DNA from: Cichorium intybus | Taxonomy: Eukaryota > Streptophyta > Magnoliopsida > Asterales > Asteraceae | Reading direction: 5' to 3' | DNA length: 64,000 nt | Assembly (NCBI GenBank): GCA_023525715.1 | Contig: CM042011.1 | Location: forward strand, 59,429,854 to 59,493,853 | Part shown: positions 11,225 to 22,572 of the stretch, piece after piece | How positions within the stretch are numbered: position 1 is the first letter of the stretch | How the letters are laid out: each line of letters starts with the position of its first letter | Notes under the pieces: model-generated | Database searches by the model: none | The model's input: the letters and a program-made list of their open reading frames with translations, nothing else | What the model was told of the DNA's origin: nothing | Translations under genes and position numbers: made by a program

Positions 11225-11252
11225 CCTGCGCAACGCGCGGGCATTCGCCTAG
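11225..11252 (+). other. Helitron 3' hairpin and CTAG terminus
   Basis: A seven-base stem pair with one G-T mismatch around AAC, an eight-base spacer, then CTAG followed by T. This is a hallmark of Helitron 3' termini, and strikingly GC-rich in AT-rich DNA. Confidence 0.65.
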
Positions 11253-12128
11253 TACATGTATAAGCTTAGATATGTTTGAAGATAGTCATAATTGTAGGTT
11301 ATTTTATTATCAAAATGTCATAGCAGTGATGCTATATTTGATTTTCTTGAAGCATGGAGTCTCAAATTGTTCAATCATTTAAATTTTCTGATAGTATTGA
11401 ACACTTGTGTAACAAGTAAGGATGATGTTATGCAATATATATATTTTTTAGAATTATGTACATATCATTCAATTTCTTAAAGGATGCTAACTTGTAATTC
11501 CTCCCATCACACCCACCAATAAATTATATTTTAGAAAAATTTATTTCCAAATTTTCTATATAAAACATTTTATCTTGAAAATTTAACCTAATTATATGAT
11601 TTTACTTTCAATTTTGGATTATGAAGGTTTAAGATGTACTTTGAAAAACTATACAATTATAGAAGTGAAAGTTGCTTTAGATTTAGATCATGTTTATAAA
11701 TGGATACAATTCTTAAAGTGGGTGACATTAATAGGTCTAGAATGTAGGATTGTATGAGAAACAATCCAATGAAGCTATACTGTTATTTCTTTAATTTAAC
11801 CATTTACATGTTCCCACTGTTTTCTTTACTTTTGGATAATTTTGCATAGACGATTTACTTGTCTCAAATTCAAATGTCTCTTTTGAAAAAATCATCTCTA
11901 AGGATGATATCAACTATTGCTAATGCCATTCAAATTTGGTGTACATAATGGCAGGCACTGCACCAAAAGGATCACAGTTGATTGAAAATCATTGAGCTAT
12001 AAGTATTGATTATACATTTTCATCTATTAGCTATACAGTTATAGAAGTCAAAAATCAAGTAGCAGTCATAGGCCGAGATTTAAAAAAACGGTTATCGCAG
12101 TGGGATAGCAGTCTTTTATATTATGTAG

Positions 12129-12132
<4 letters not shown>
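11253..12132. other. No gene seen
   Basis: AT-rich non-coding DNA. At 12071-12085 GCCGAGATTTA may pair with TAAATCTCGGC at 12735-12745, hinting at a small inverted-repeat element around the AT palindrome, but its edges could not be set. Confidence 0.4.

Positions 12133-12221
<89 letters not shown>
12133..12221. repeat. (TA)n microsatellite
   Basis: About 44 TA units adjoining the left arm of the palindrome at 12222. Confidence 0.95.
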
Positions 12222-12224
<3 letters not shown>

Positions 12225-12262
12225 TTTTTTGAGATATTAATTCTACATAGTATGTGTGTGTG

Positions 12263-12346
<84 letters not shown>

Positions 12347-12391
12347 CACACACACACACATACTATGTAGAATTAATATCTCAAAAAAGTT
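12222..12391. repeat. Near-perfect palindrome with (TA)n centre
   Basis: The left arm (12222-12266) runs from AACTTTTTTGAGATATTAAT through CTACATAGTA to GTGTGTGTGTGAA. The right arm (12346-12391) is its reverse complement: TTCACACACACAC, TACTATGTAG, then ATTAATATCTCAAAAAAGTT. The two 45-bp arms match except for one extra CA unit. The centre (12267-12343) is pure TA, so the whole 170 bp can form one hairpin or cruciform. Confidence 0.85.
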
Positions 12392-13480
12392 ATATTAAAC
12401 TCGTAGCATAAAATATATGGTAGTGTCGTAGTGGCAAACATAATTAATTGCAATCCACGGGTTCGACATCAGATTCAACATCGTCTAAGGCATTCACTTC
12501 TCCATCTAGCTCTCACCAACATCAAGATCTTCCACTTGATCTCTAATCGCATCATCGTCTATATAACACTCCCTTTTGCTCCTGGTACTTGGACCCGTGT
12601 CTACATTTCCTCCCCTTACATTTGGTCTAGTATATGTTGGTCGACTGGCCTCGAAATAAATATCCCAAAATGTCATTTTAGAAAATAGCGCTATTTCACC
12701 GCAATAACACAATTGATATAGCGGTCAAATTGCGGTAAATCTCGGCGCAAATCTCGGTTCTGCAATTCCCAACTGCTATTTGTAACCGCCATTTTATCTA
12801 GGACCGTGAACCGATATCTCACTGAGATCTCACCGAGATCTCGGTGTTATTGACTGCATAGTTTATTAGCTATCTCTGATGTTGGAAATACTAACTTTCA
12901 TGTGCTAATTACATGTTTTTCTTGCGCCACAGACTTTTAACCGATAAACATGAATTTTTTACATCATATGATTATGTATGAGCATTTGGTTGGATATGAA
13001 GTCATGCTTACAAGGATATTTTTAATGTATGATTCTAAAAAGTCCGCTCAATGACCGGTGTTGTATTGAAGCTTCTAATCCGTTGTATTAGCAAACAATC
13101 TCTTCACTTAATAGTCATGAAATTTCACTACCATGGAAACACATGATTGGGGTCTCTCTAGCATACCATTTACATGTATTATATCTAATGACCAATTTGA
13201 ATGCAAGCAATGGCGAACAATTTTCAACTCAAAAAGTGAAAAACCATGGTTTACATTCACAATTATTAAGAATTCACCATCTGAGGAGATGATTGGTTTT
13301 GATTTTATCTTTGACAATTACATTAACTTACCTTTGTTATATGCCAATATGTTAAAAAAATTGTAAAAAGGGAAAATAAAAAAGCATGCATGAAAATAAA
13401 ATTGTAAAGAAGTTGTAAAAAAGTAATTTTATAAGAAAAAAATTTAATAAAAGTGATTGCATAAAAAAGTAATTTTAGCA
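12392..13480. other. No gene seen
   Basis: Short ORFs at 12431, 13108 and 13133 show no recognisable family. A self-complementary run of GAGATCTC words lies at about 12815-12845. Confidence 0.45.
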
Positions 13481-13773
13481 GCAACAGACTCTGGTGGACT
13501 TGAAATTGGTAGCTTAAATGCCCAAAACATCGCCCATTTAGCCAAATGGCGGTGGAGATTCCGATCCGGCGGGAGCTAATCATGGATTGAAGTGATAAAA
13601 GCACTACATGGTTCAGATGTTGGTCTAAGGAGATACAAAAAACCTAGGGGGTTGCTGGAGAAAAATTGCCAATCTGACAAAAACGACTACTAAACTCAAC
13701 TTGGAATTTTCCTAGTTCTACACACAATCTATAAACAACACACAATCTATAAACAACGTAGGAACAAAATAGG
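13481..13773 (+). pseudogene. LINE (L1-type) ORF2 remnant, left part
   Basis: The plus strand translates as SGGLEIGSLNAQNIAHLAKW then RWRFRSGG and WIEVIKALHGSDVGL, the well-conserved segment after the reverse transcriptase domain of plant L1 LINEs. A shifted frame continues WRKIANLTKTTTKLNLEFS, SINN and VGTKIG right to the chromovirus edge. It resumes at 21903 with MAAGPIKNLYRLFL, so this LINE was the target of that insertion. It is broken by stops and frameshifts. Confidence 0.65.
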
Positions 13774-15296
13774 TGTAACACCCAGTTTCTTATCTCAGAA
13801 ATACACCAATAATTACTCAAATAACCACAACGGTTTAAGGTGTAATCAAAGCTAAGCAACGGAAGTACAAGTAGTTATCAAAAGAACAAGTACTTAATAT
13901 ACACATGTCCCAAAAACTGGGTTACAAAAGATCATTTTACAAACCATACATAAGTTTCAAAAGAGATTGTCTTAGATTACAAAAATCCAAAAGTCTAGTC
14001 CCAAAGTCAAGTCATCTATCCTTCTGAAACTTTCTTTGCCTTGTCACCTATAACACGTACGACACAATAAATTTTTATGAGCTATTTAAGCTCAGTGAGA
14101 AAATACTATATGTTTATAACTCAGAAATCTCATAAACTTTGACTATCTCAGTCAACTCGTGTGTTTAATCACGTATCATTAATCAAACTATATCTCATTC
14201 ATGTGTTTAAATCGTGTGTTTAATCACATATGATTTATCACACTATGTCTCAATCGTGTGTTTAATCACATATGATTTATCACTGTCTCAATCATGTGTT
14301 TAATCACATATGATTTATCACACAATATCTCAATCATGCGTAAAATCACATATGATTTATCACACTATATCTCAATCATGTGTTTAATCAGATATGATTT
14401 ATCACTGTCTCAATCGTGTGTTTAATCACATATGATTTATCACACTATATCTCAATCGTGTGTTTAATCACATATGATTTATCACACTATGTCTCAATTC
14501 AAATTTTGGTTATCTTAACCAATTAAAATCAATAGTAACCTGTTAATTCACAATTCAATCATAAGAAAATGAATTATAGTTACTCACTTGAGGTCTGTTC
14601 AGCTCGTGGTCCACCCCTGCCTCGTGTATCTCCTTCACTTCTGTGAGTATCTGCTGAACAATAACATCACATATCATACCTCAAACATCCTCAAAACAAT
14701 TCAACAACATCTATCTCAATGGACCAAGAATCAATAGCTAACAAGGATCACAAACTATGAACATCATATGCTATCAACTCAAGACTTCCAAATTTTGCGG
14801 TTTTTACCAAATCAACCGTTAAAACTTTGCAATAATCGTAATAGAGACTCAATACAACACATATTAACAACCTACTAACAACACATGAGCTAATTCAAAG
14901 CAAAATTTCAGATTTAAGAATCTAGGGTTTTAAACCCTAAAATCACAAAATCACAAACCTCGAAATCAAGAACTAAAGAACGTGTTTTGTTATTAAATTC
15001 GACTTACCAAAGCTTTTCCTACGCAAAAACCTCGATCAAGAGGCTCAAAAATCGTACTCTATGCTCTGAAAACAACTTCTAAAAACCCTTCTAGTGTCCA
15101 AAACAACTTTTAAAAACCCTCTACACGACCCGTGTGGCTTAGACCCGACCTGTGTACTCTAACTTTGATATTTTTTAAGGTTTAAATTCTTCTCAAATGG
15201 ATTTTTAACCATCCTAACTCATTTACCAACTTAACAAATCTTATATATACTAAGATTAACTCAAATTTTACTTACCGAAAGTATCATGGTGTTACA
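13774..15296 (-). repeat. 3' LTR of the chromovirus, 1523 bp
   Basis: Nearly identical to 20129-21902 but 251 bp shorter. Two differences account for this: about two fewer 42-bp tandem units and loss of about 170 bp near 15075 (the region matching 21510-21690). The outer edge is fixed by the ATAGG duplication. Confidence 0.9.
14150..14500. repeat. 42-bp tandem repeat in the 3' LTR, about 8 units
   Basis: Units of the form CRTGTGTTTAATCACATATG plus ATTTATCACACTATRTCTCAAT recur head to tail. Some are shortened to about 36 bp (ATCACTGTCTCAAT) and one has GCGTAAAATCAC in place of GTGTTTAATCAC. Confidence 0.85.
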
Positions 15297-15302
15297 AGTT
15301 AT

Positions 15303-15508
15303 CTACCCTTCAAAATACTCGGTCCTCGGAATCTCTTGAAATAAAAGAGGGTATTTAGATCACATCTCTCCTTCAGGTTTCCATGTGACATCTGTGCCTC
15401 GATGATGTTTCCATTACACTTTTACAATTCTGATTTCTTTATTCCGCAACTTCTTGATCTTTCTATCTAGAATTTTATCTGGTTGTTCTTGATACTGTAG
15501 CTTCTCAT
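15303..15508 (-). pseudogene. Chromodomain at the C-terminus of chromovirus Pol
   Basis: On the minus strand the reading is QPDKILDRKIKKLRNKEIRI, VKV, stop, WKHHRGTDVTWKPEGEM, stop, SKYPLLFQEIPRTEYFEG, TAG at 15303. The WKHH.G.DVTWKPE core is a typical chromodomain, which in related elements directs integration to particular chromatin. Two in-frame stops, one just before the aromatic W and one after EM, interrupt it. It lies in a different frame from the preceding integrase fragment. Confidence 0.75.
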
Positions 15509-16190
15509 CTAATTGTACCTTCGCCAAGGAGACTCGTGCAGACTCGTTATGTAAAGTCTTACGGAGATATGATATATGAAACACGTTATGGATCCTTGTA
15601 ACTTGTCAGGAAGTTCGAGTTTATAAGCTACAGCTCCCACTCGTTGTATTATACGGAAAGGTCCGATAAATCGTGGACTCAATTTACCTCGCTTACCAAA
15701 TCGGATAATCCCTTTCCAAGGAGATACTTTTAACATTACCATATCTCCAACTTGAAATTCTAGTGGTTTCCTTCGTTTATCGGCATACTGCTTTTGACGT
15801 TGCTGTGCAACTCTCATGTGCTCATGAATGCTTTTAATCTTCGCCTCAGTCTCTGTTATTATTTCAGGACCCGCTATTGGCTTTTCTCCAGCCTCTGACC
15901 AACATGTTGGTGTTCTACACATTGATCCATATAACGCCTCAAAGGGTGTCATTTGGATGCTGGAATGATATGAATTGTTATATGTGAATTCAGCCAAAGG
16001 CAAATGATCGTCCCAACTACCTCCAAAATCAATCACCGAAGCTCTAAGCATATCTTCCAATGTCTGTATAGTTCTCTTCGTTTGCCCATCAGTCTGCGGA
16101 TGATAAACCGTACTCATCAAGGCTTTGGTTCCCAAGTGTTTTTGAAAACTTTGCCTAAAATGTGAAGTAAAACGACTATCACGATCGGAG
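15509..16190 (-). pseudogene. Chromovirus integrase, core end and C-terminal domain
   Basis: The 208-aa open frame (15509-16135) reads GTKALMSTVYHPQTDGQTKR, TIQTLEDML, SWDDHLPLAEFTYNNSYHSS, FEALYGSMCRTPTCW and GKLSPRFIGPFRIIQRVGAV. The stretch just before it (to 16190) supplies VSDRDSRFTSHF with the second catalytic Asp. In YHPQTDGQTKRTIQ the position normally holding the catalytic Glu (DGQxER) is Lys, so the active site is lost even apart from the frameshifts. The PRFIGPF motif (GPY/F box) precedes the chromodomain. Confidence 0.8.
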
Positions 16191-16191
16191 A

Positions 16192-16884
16192 CTATCGAGG
16201 GGGCACCCCGTGTAATCTCATCACTTCTCCAATATAAATCCCTACTAGTTTGGACACTTGGTAATCTTCTCGTATAGGAATGAATTGTGTTGACTTAGTT
16301 AGCCTATCAACAATTACCAAAATGGAATCGAACCCCTGCGGAGTTCGAGGTAATTTAGTAATAAAGTCCATAGAAATCTCATCCCACTTTTTCATCGATA
16401 CAGATAGTGGTTGAACTAACTCGTATGGTCTCTGATGATTTGCCTTGACTTGTAAACAAGTCAGACACTTCTCCACATATCTCCCAACATCACGTTTCAT
16501 TCCCGGCCACCAGTTAAACGGCTTTAGACTTCTATACATCTTTGTACTACCTGGATGGATTGAATATCGTGTACAATGTGCATCTTCAAGTAACAGCTGT
16601 CTCGTTTCTCCATGCCTTGGGACCCATACTCGTCCCTGAAAAGTCTTCACTCCTTGTGTATTTTCAACTAATTTGTCTACATAGCCAACCATTCTCTCAC
16701 TCTTCATGTCATTGGCTTCTCTCTGGGCACGTTGAATCATCTCTGGTAATTTACTAACCATTCCCATTCGAGCTGAAATGACTCGAATATGTGGTTCTTT
16801 TCGACTTAACGCGTCTGCTACTACGTTTGCTTTACCAGGATGGTACAATATTTCACACTCATAATCTTTAAAAGATCCATCCAT
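16192..16884 (-). pseudogene. Chromovirus RNase H end and integrase N-terminal half
   Basis: This 230-aa frame starts in the RNase H tail (YHPGKANVVADALSRKE). It continues with the integrase zinc domain, whose H..H..C..C residues lie in HCTRYSIHPGSTKMYRSLK and CLTCLQVKANH, then the catalytic core start WDEISMDFITKLPRTPQGFD (first Asp), SILVIVDRLTKSTQFIP and EVMRLHGVPPR. It overlaps the upstream RT frame by 64 bp in a different frame, so a frameshift separates the two in this copy. Confidence 0.85.
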
Positions 16885-18185
16885 CTTCGCTGTCTCATAT
16901 TCAACTCTTTTTGATCAAACAAATACTTTAAACTCTTGTGATCTGAATATACATGGAACTCCACACCATAAAGATAATGTCGCCAAATCTTCAGTGCAAA
17001 AACAATGGCGGCTAACTCCAGATCATGCACCGGATACATTTTCTCATGAGACTTCAGTTGTCGAGATGCATATGCAGTTACTCGCCCCCGTTGCATTAGT
17101 ACACATCCAAGACCAATTTGTGAAGCATCGTTAAAGAGAACAAAGTCTTCTCCACCTTGAGGCAATGCCAACACCGGGGCTTCGCATAACGCACGTCTCA
17201 GCTTTTCAAAAGCATCTTCTTGTGCTTCAGTCCAGATGAACTTCTCTGTCTTTATGGTCAGCTTTGTTAAGGGCAATGCAATACTCGAAAATTTCTCAAC
17301 AAATCGCCGATAATAATCGGCTAATCCCAAAAAGCTCCGAACCTCAGTCGGACTTTTGGGTGGCGCCCAACTCATCACTGCTTTTATCTTCGCAGGATCC
17401 ACTTTAACACCTTCTCTGTTCATCACATGACCAAGAAATTGAATCTCGTGCAACCAAAACTCGCACTTTGAAAATTTTGCGTACAACTTTTCCTTGCAAA
17501 GAAGATCCAATATTAATTGTAAATGTTGTTTGTGCTCCTCCCAACTCTTCGAATAAATTAGAATATCGTCGATAAACACGATCACAAACTTGTCTAAAAA
17601 TGGATGGCAAGCTCGATTCATCAAATCCATAAAGGCCGCCGGGGCATTCGTCAAACCGAACGGCATTACTAGAAACTCATAATGACCGTATCGGGTGCGA
17701 AATGCTGTTTTCGGGACGTCAGATTCTCTTACTCTTAATTTATGATATCCCGATCTCAAGTCAATCTTCGAAAAATATACCGCTCCCTCCAATTGATCGA
17801 ACAAATCATCTATTCTCGATAGGGGATAATGATTCTTCACAGTGATCTTGTTTAACTCGCGATAGTCTATGCACATACCGATAGAACCATCTTTCTTTCG
17901 AACAAAAAGTATTGACGCACCCCACAGAGACGAGCTCGGACGAATTAAACCGCAATCTAAAAGCTCTTGTAATTGTTTCTTTAACTCCTCCTTCTCAGAC
18001 GGCGCCAACCGATAGGGTGCTCGAGCTATCGGTTTCGCTCCCGGAACCAAATCGATAACAAACTCTAATTGATGATTTGGCGGTAAGCCGGGAAGATCGT
18101 CAGGAAAAACATCAGTAAAATTTCTTACTACTTTAACATCTTTTATAGTGGAATTTTCAAACTCAATAAGAGGAATATGCGCCAT
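16821..18185 (-). pseudogene. Chromovirus reverse transcriptase and RNase H (intact 454-aa block)
   Basis: This is the longest open frame in the window. It contains the RT sequence IDYRELNKITVKNHYPLSRI, FSKIDLRSGYHKLRV, MPFGLTNAPAAFMDLMNR and the active-site box VIVFIDDILIYS with both Asp. The tether IQFLGHVMNREGV follows, then SFLGLADYYRRFVEKFS, then RNase H: NDASQIGLGCVLMQRGRVTA, HDLELAAIVFALKIWRHYLY, YSDHKSLKYLF. The domain converts element RNA into cDNA. It shows no internal stop, and the catalytic residues are present. It is called a pseudogene because the Gag-Pol frame is broken on both sides. Confidence 0.85.
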
Positions 18186-18879
18186 AAATAAAAGGACACC
18201 TCTTTCGGTATACCTTCACGCTCTCGCGAAAGATACAACCAGAATATGTTGAAAACGGCGCTTGCCTCGTATTAACGTTCGGGACCTGCTCGGAGTTCTC
18301 ACAGAAATAGTTTTTTCCGTGACAATCCATATTTGCTCTATTATCGTCTAACCAGTCCATCCCTACCATCACATCAAATGCGCGAGTAGTCATCGGCTTC
18401 AAATCAATAAGGAATGAAATCCCGTTGATTTCAAGCGGACAATTTTTATAATGACTATTTACTATAACATCCCTCCCATCAGCAATATCGACTATCAGAC
18501 TCTCATTCATCTCGGTTATCGGAACATGAATTTGAGATGCAAAAGGTACAAATATAAAAGAGATCGAGGCACCAGAATCAAATACCATTCGAGCTCGAAG
18601 AGAATTTAGGCTAAAGATACCTGTAATCACATCTGGTCGCTCCCAGGCTTCCTCCACGGTCATCTGAAAAGCTCGAGTTCTCACGTTCCCACCGCCTCTT
18701 TCTCGTCTATCATCTCGATTATTACCTCGTCCCGCCCTCGGAGTCTCGCGGTGTGAATCGATTCTCGGCTTTGGACAATCCGGGCGGATATGACCGCTTT
18801 CTCCGCAATTGAAACATACACGACTTTTCTCTAAACAATCTCGAGCCATATGCCCTGTTTTCCCGCACTGATAACACAT
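18163..18879 (-). pseudogene. Chromovirus gag zinc knuckles and protease
   Basis: The 238-aa frame begins with two CCHC knuckles, CYQCGKTGHMARDC and CFNCGESGHIRPDC, which bind element RNA. An Arg-rich linker follows, then an aspartic protease with the active-site triad in ARMVFDSGASISFIF and the flap/dimer part LEINGISFLIDLKPM and FDVMVGMDWLDDNRANMDCH. The end overlaps the RT frame by 23 bp in another frame. The protease motif D-S-G is intact. Confidence 0.85.
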
Positions 18880-19907
18880 AAGAGACGGGGTACTCGTATC
18901 ATAGTTTCCAGCGTGTTTTCAACGACATCTTTCGCACCACTTGCTCTCAGTCTTCCTTGAATCACCTCGAGGTTGATAACTCGGAACTGGCTGTTTTTGA
19001 GAACCACCTTCCGGTTTCCTTCCCATTTCCTCTTCTGGCCTCCGCTTACTTGGTCCCCCTTTTCTCATTATCTTGCCTCCGCATTTATTTTTCTCGAGAT
19101 TTAGCTGCCTCGACAATCTGCTGATAAGTTGTAAAGCTTGAACTCTGTAAGAACTCTCGTATTTGGGTCCTCAGTCCCTACAGATACCTATCAATCTTCC
19201 TTTCTTCAGTATCTACCTGATGAGCAGCAAATCTGACTTTTTCATTAAACTCTGTCGTATACTCCTGTACCGACCGCGTTCCCTGTTGAATATCAAAAAA
19301 TCCTCCACCGAACTTTTCATTGCAGTATTTGAGCAATATTCTTTCATAAACTTTGTTTTGAATTCCTCCCATGTCGGTTCTGATTCCAATCCTTTCTCTA
19401 TATCAAGATTTATATTCTCCCACCAGAACTGGGCATCTTTGTGTAAACAATTTGTGGTATACTCGACTTTATCATTTTCCGCACACTTGCTCGTACGAAA
19501 GACTTTTTCGATATGCGTCAGCCAATTTCGTGCAATAATAGGATCATCAGTACCGAAGAAATAATTCGGCTTACATTTGCGGAATGTCTCATAACTGCAA
19601 CCTTTTGGTTCGCCCAATCCTCCAGCTTCAGTATGTATAATAACCGGCTCTCTTTGACCTTCCTTAACCACAGGTGTGATAGGAGGTCGGTCTCGATCAT
19701 CTTTATTCGTCGCCTCCGACTAAGGTCTCATTAAGGTAAGCAATAAGCTTTTAACTGCTTTTGCTACCTCCGCAGCAATCAGCTCTTGTAAAGATGATGT
19801 TAACACAGGCGGTCTCTCGCCTTCGGACTGGCGCCGCAGTCCCGAGCCATGTGATCCCGAATGCTCGTCTCAGCGATCACCTCCTCTTTTTGCTTTCCAG
19901 AACTCAT
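18880..19907 (-). pseudogene. Chromovirus gag, N-terminal and capsid part
   Basis: A start is seen at 19907 (MSSGKQKEEV). A frameshift near 19810 leads to PPVLTSSLQELIAAEVAKAV and a stop at about 19724. Capsid sequence follows in 19213-19671: YETFRKCKPNYFFGTDDPII, RNWLTHIEKVFRTSKCAEND, LHKDAQFWWENINL, TWEEFKTKFMKEYCSN. A further shift leads into 19178-19372 (SVQEYTTEFNEKVRFAAH). The FxG..DP...WL..IE.IF pattern is the standard retrotransposon gag (Retrotrans_gag) signature. At least three lesions. Confidence 0.8.
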
Positions 19908-20111
19908 AATGAGGCTAAAAAGAAATTTAACTCATTATAATCTCATTTATCTCAATACTCTTTTCGTATCATATATCTCATCAAAATTCTCCGAATAACA
20001 CATACTCACTAAGTGTGCTTAGAGGAATAGTTGCATATGGAAAATTTGGGACCTCTCTCTTCATTAGTTTGAGTCTAGACTTTACCCTTCAAAGTCTAGT
20101 TCACTCAAACC

Positions 20112-20126
20112 TTGCTCTGATACCAA
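20112..20126 (-). other. Primer binding site of the chromovirus
   Basis: The minus strand reads TTGGTATCAGAGCAA two bases inside the 5' LTR (which ends at 20129). It is complementary to initiator tRNA-Met. Confidence 0.8.
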
Positions 20127-20128
20127 CT

Positions 20129-21902
20129 TGTAACACCCAGTTTCTTATCTCAGAAATACACCAATAATTACTCAAATAACCACAAGGGTTTAAGGTGTAT
20201 TCAAAGCTCATCAACAGAAGTACAAGTAGTCATCAAAAGAACAAGTACTTAATATACACACGTCCCAAAAACTGGGTTACAAAAGATCATTTTACAAACC
20301 ATACATAAGTTTCAAAAGAGATTGTCTTAGATTACAAAAATCCAAAAGTCTAGTCCCAAAGTCAAGTCATCTATCCTTCTGCAACTTTCTTTCCCCTGTC
20401 ACCTATAACAAGTACGACACAATAATTTTTATGAGCTATTTAAGCTCAGTGAGAAAATACTATAGGTTTATAACTCATAAATCTCATAAACTTTGACTAT
20501 CTCAGTCAACTCGTGTGTTTAATCACGTATCATTAATCAAACTATATCTCATTCATGTGTTTAAATCGTGTGTTTAATCACATATGATTTATCACACTAT
20601 GTCTCAATTGTGTGTTTAATCACATATGATTTATCACACTATGTCTCAATCGTGTGTTTAATCACATATGATTTATCACTATCTCAATCATGTGTTTAAT
20701 CACATATGATTTATCACACCATCTCTCAATCATGCGTAAAATCACATATGATTTATCATACTATATCTCAATTATGTGTTTAATCACATATGATTTATCA
20801 CTGTCTCAATCGTGTGTTTAATCATATATGATTTATCACACTATATATCAACCATGCGTAAAATCACATATGATTTATCACACTATATCTCAATCGTGTG
20901 TTTAATCACATATGATTTATCACACTATGTCTCAATTCCAATTTTGGTTATCTTAACCAATTAAAATCAATAGTAACCTGTTAATTCACAATTCAATCAG
21001 AAGAAAATGAATTATAGTTACTCACATGATGTCTGTTCAGCTCATGGTCCACCCCTGCCTCGTGTATCTCCTTCACTTCTGTGAGTATCTGCTGAACAAT
21101 AACATCACATATCATACCTCAAACATCCTCAAAACAATTCAACAACATCTATCTCAATGGACCAAGAATCAATAGCTAACAAGGATCACAAACTATGAAC
21201 ATCATATGCTATCAACTCAAGACTTCCAAATTTTGAGATTTTTACCAAATCAACCGTTAAAACTTTGCAATAGTCGTAATAGAGACTCAATACAACACAT
21301 ATTAACAACCTACTAACAACACATGGGCTAATTCAAAGCAAAATTTCATATTTAAGAATCTAGGGTTTTAAACCCTAAAATCACAAATCACAAACCTCGA
21401 AATCAAGAACTAAAGAACGTGTTTTGGTATTAAATTCGACTTACCAAAGCTTTTCCTACGCAAAACCCTCGATCAAGAGGCTCAAAAATCGTACTCTATG
21501 CTCTGAAAATCGCCCTTAGATGTTTATTATTCGTAAATGAAAGAAATGAGGAGAAATGGGTATTTAACCCCTGCAGCGTAACCCGGCCCGGGTTTTTCCA
21601 GAACCCGACCCGGGTTGCAGAACCCGCCTCGATTTGCGTTACGACATATTTTTCGTTCGCTTCAGGATATCTAACCCGACCCGGGTTTGCCTTCTAGTGT
21701 CCAAAACAACTTCTAAAAACCCTCTACACGACCCATGTGGCTTAGACCCGACCCGTGTATTCTATCTTTGATATATTTTTTTAAGGTTTAAATTCTTCTC
21801 AAATGGATTTTTAACCATCCTAACTCATTTATCAACTTAACAAATCTTATATATACTAAGATTAACTCAAATTTTACTTACCGAAAGTATAACGGTGTTA
21901 CA
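20129..21902 (-). repeat. 5' LTR of the chromovirus, 1774 bp
   Basis: Ends TGTAACACC/GGTGTTACA; outer edge fixed by the ATAGG duplication. It holds a 42-bp tandem array (20505-20940, about 10 units) and a segment at 21510-21700, absent from the other LTR, with repeated palindromic ACCCGACCCGGGTT words. As the 5' LTR on the minus strand it would carry the promoter, but no clear TATA box could be singled out. Confidence 0.9.
20505..20940. repeat. 42-bp tandem repeat in the 5' LTR, about 10 units
   Basis: Same unit as at 14150-14500 (GTGTTTAATCACATATGATT core), with about two more copies. Confidence 0.85.
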
Positions 21903-22572
21903 ATAGGAATGGCGGCTGGACCCATCAAAAACCTATACCGTCTCTTCTTATAGGAGGTATGTAGATAATAAATTGCTACATAACTCAAGCGCTTATAAAT
22001 GGACATTGAACAGATTGGTCCCGGGGAAAGTGAATATCTTGGCTTGGCGTGCAAACCATGGCCGCCTCCCAATTTCAGCAAACATAACAAGGCTGGATAT
22101 CAATGCGAACTCTATCTGTAGAATCTGGCTTGCCGATCCCGAAGACGAAGACCACCTGATGACTAGATGTAATCACGTCATGGAGGTCTGGAATAAACTA
22201 AGAGATTGGTGGCCATACTTGCCCACCTCGCCCCTGTCAGTAAAAGAGGTTCTCCACCTAAAGGATTCATTCTTGGGGCCGAGTTAGTTGGAGGATATTC
22301 ATGAAGCAATTGGTTTAACATTTATGTGGGTCATCTGGGTAAACAGGAATAATCTCTTGCATCACAATGTTGCAAAAACTTCACCGGTTTTACTTTTTGA
22401 GATACAAGTCTTGCACATCTTTGGGTCAATTCGCGAAAAAAGTCTGGGGAAGTGCTAATTTGGTTGGAGTGGGGACAAAATCCAATGGCAGAATGCATCA
22501 GATGTGGGATTTCTTGAGCCATTGGCTAGAATCTCACATTGGCACTTCTCGGGGTTTTATTTTTTTTTTGGT

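Larger units (their letters stand above)
8987..11252 (+). mobile_element. Non-autonomous Helitron candidate
   Basis: The 3' end is characteristic: an imperfect GC hairpin CCTGCGCAACGCGCGGG (11225-11241), eight bases later CTAG (11249-11252), then T as the first flanking base. Two possible 5' ends read TC after an A: TCTATATATCTTATAAAAG at 8987 and TCTATATAATAAATCTTATA at 10112. Both resemble plant Helitron starts and each other, so the unit may be 2.3 kb, 1.1 kb, or one nested in the other. There are no inverted ends, no target duplication and no Rep/helicase coding, as expected for a short non-autonomous copy. The 3' end is much surer than the 5' end. Confidence 0.5.
13774..21902 (-). mobile_element. 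Chromovirus (Ty3/gypsy, Tekay/Del-like), 8129 bp, complete but inactive
   Basis: Two LTRs bound the element (13774-15296 and 20129-21902), both TGTAACACC...GGTGTTACA. The 5-bp duplication ATAGG lies on each side (13769-13773 and 21903-21907). Read on the minus strand the order is 5' LTR, primer site, gag with zinc knuckles, protease, reverse transcriptase, RNase H, integrase, chromodomain, 3' LTR: a single Gag-Pol as in Tekay-type chromoviruses. Frame shifts and stops in gag, integrase and chromodomain prevent a full polyprotein. It is inserted in a LINE. Confidence 0.9.

Noticed and set aside
12071..12745. Element bounded by GCCGAGATTTA inverted words
   Set aside because: Only 11 bp match and no target duplication was found, so an element could not be defined.
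13108..13366. Opposing ORFs at 13108-13317 and 13133-13366
   Set aside because: Neither shows a domain or codon pattern of a gene.
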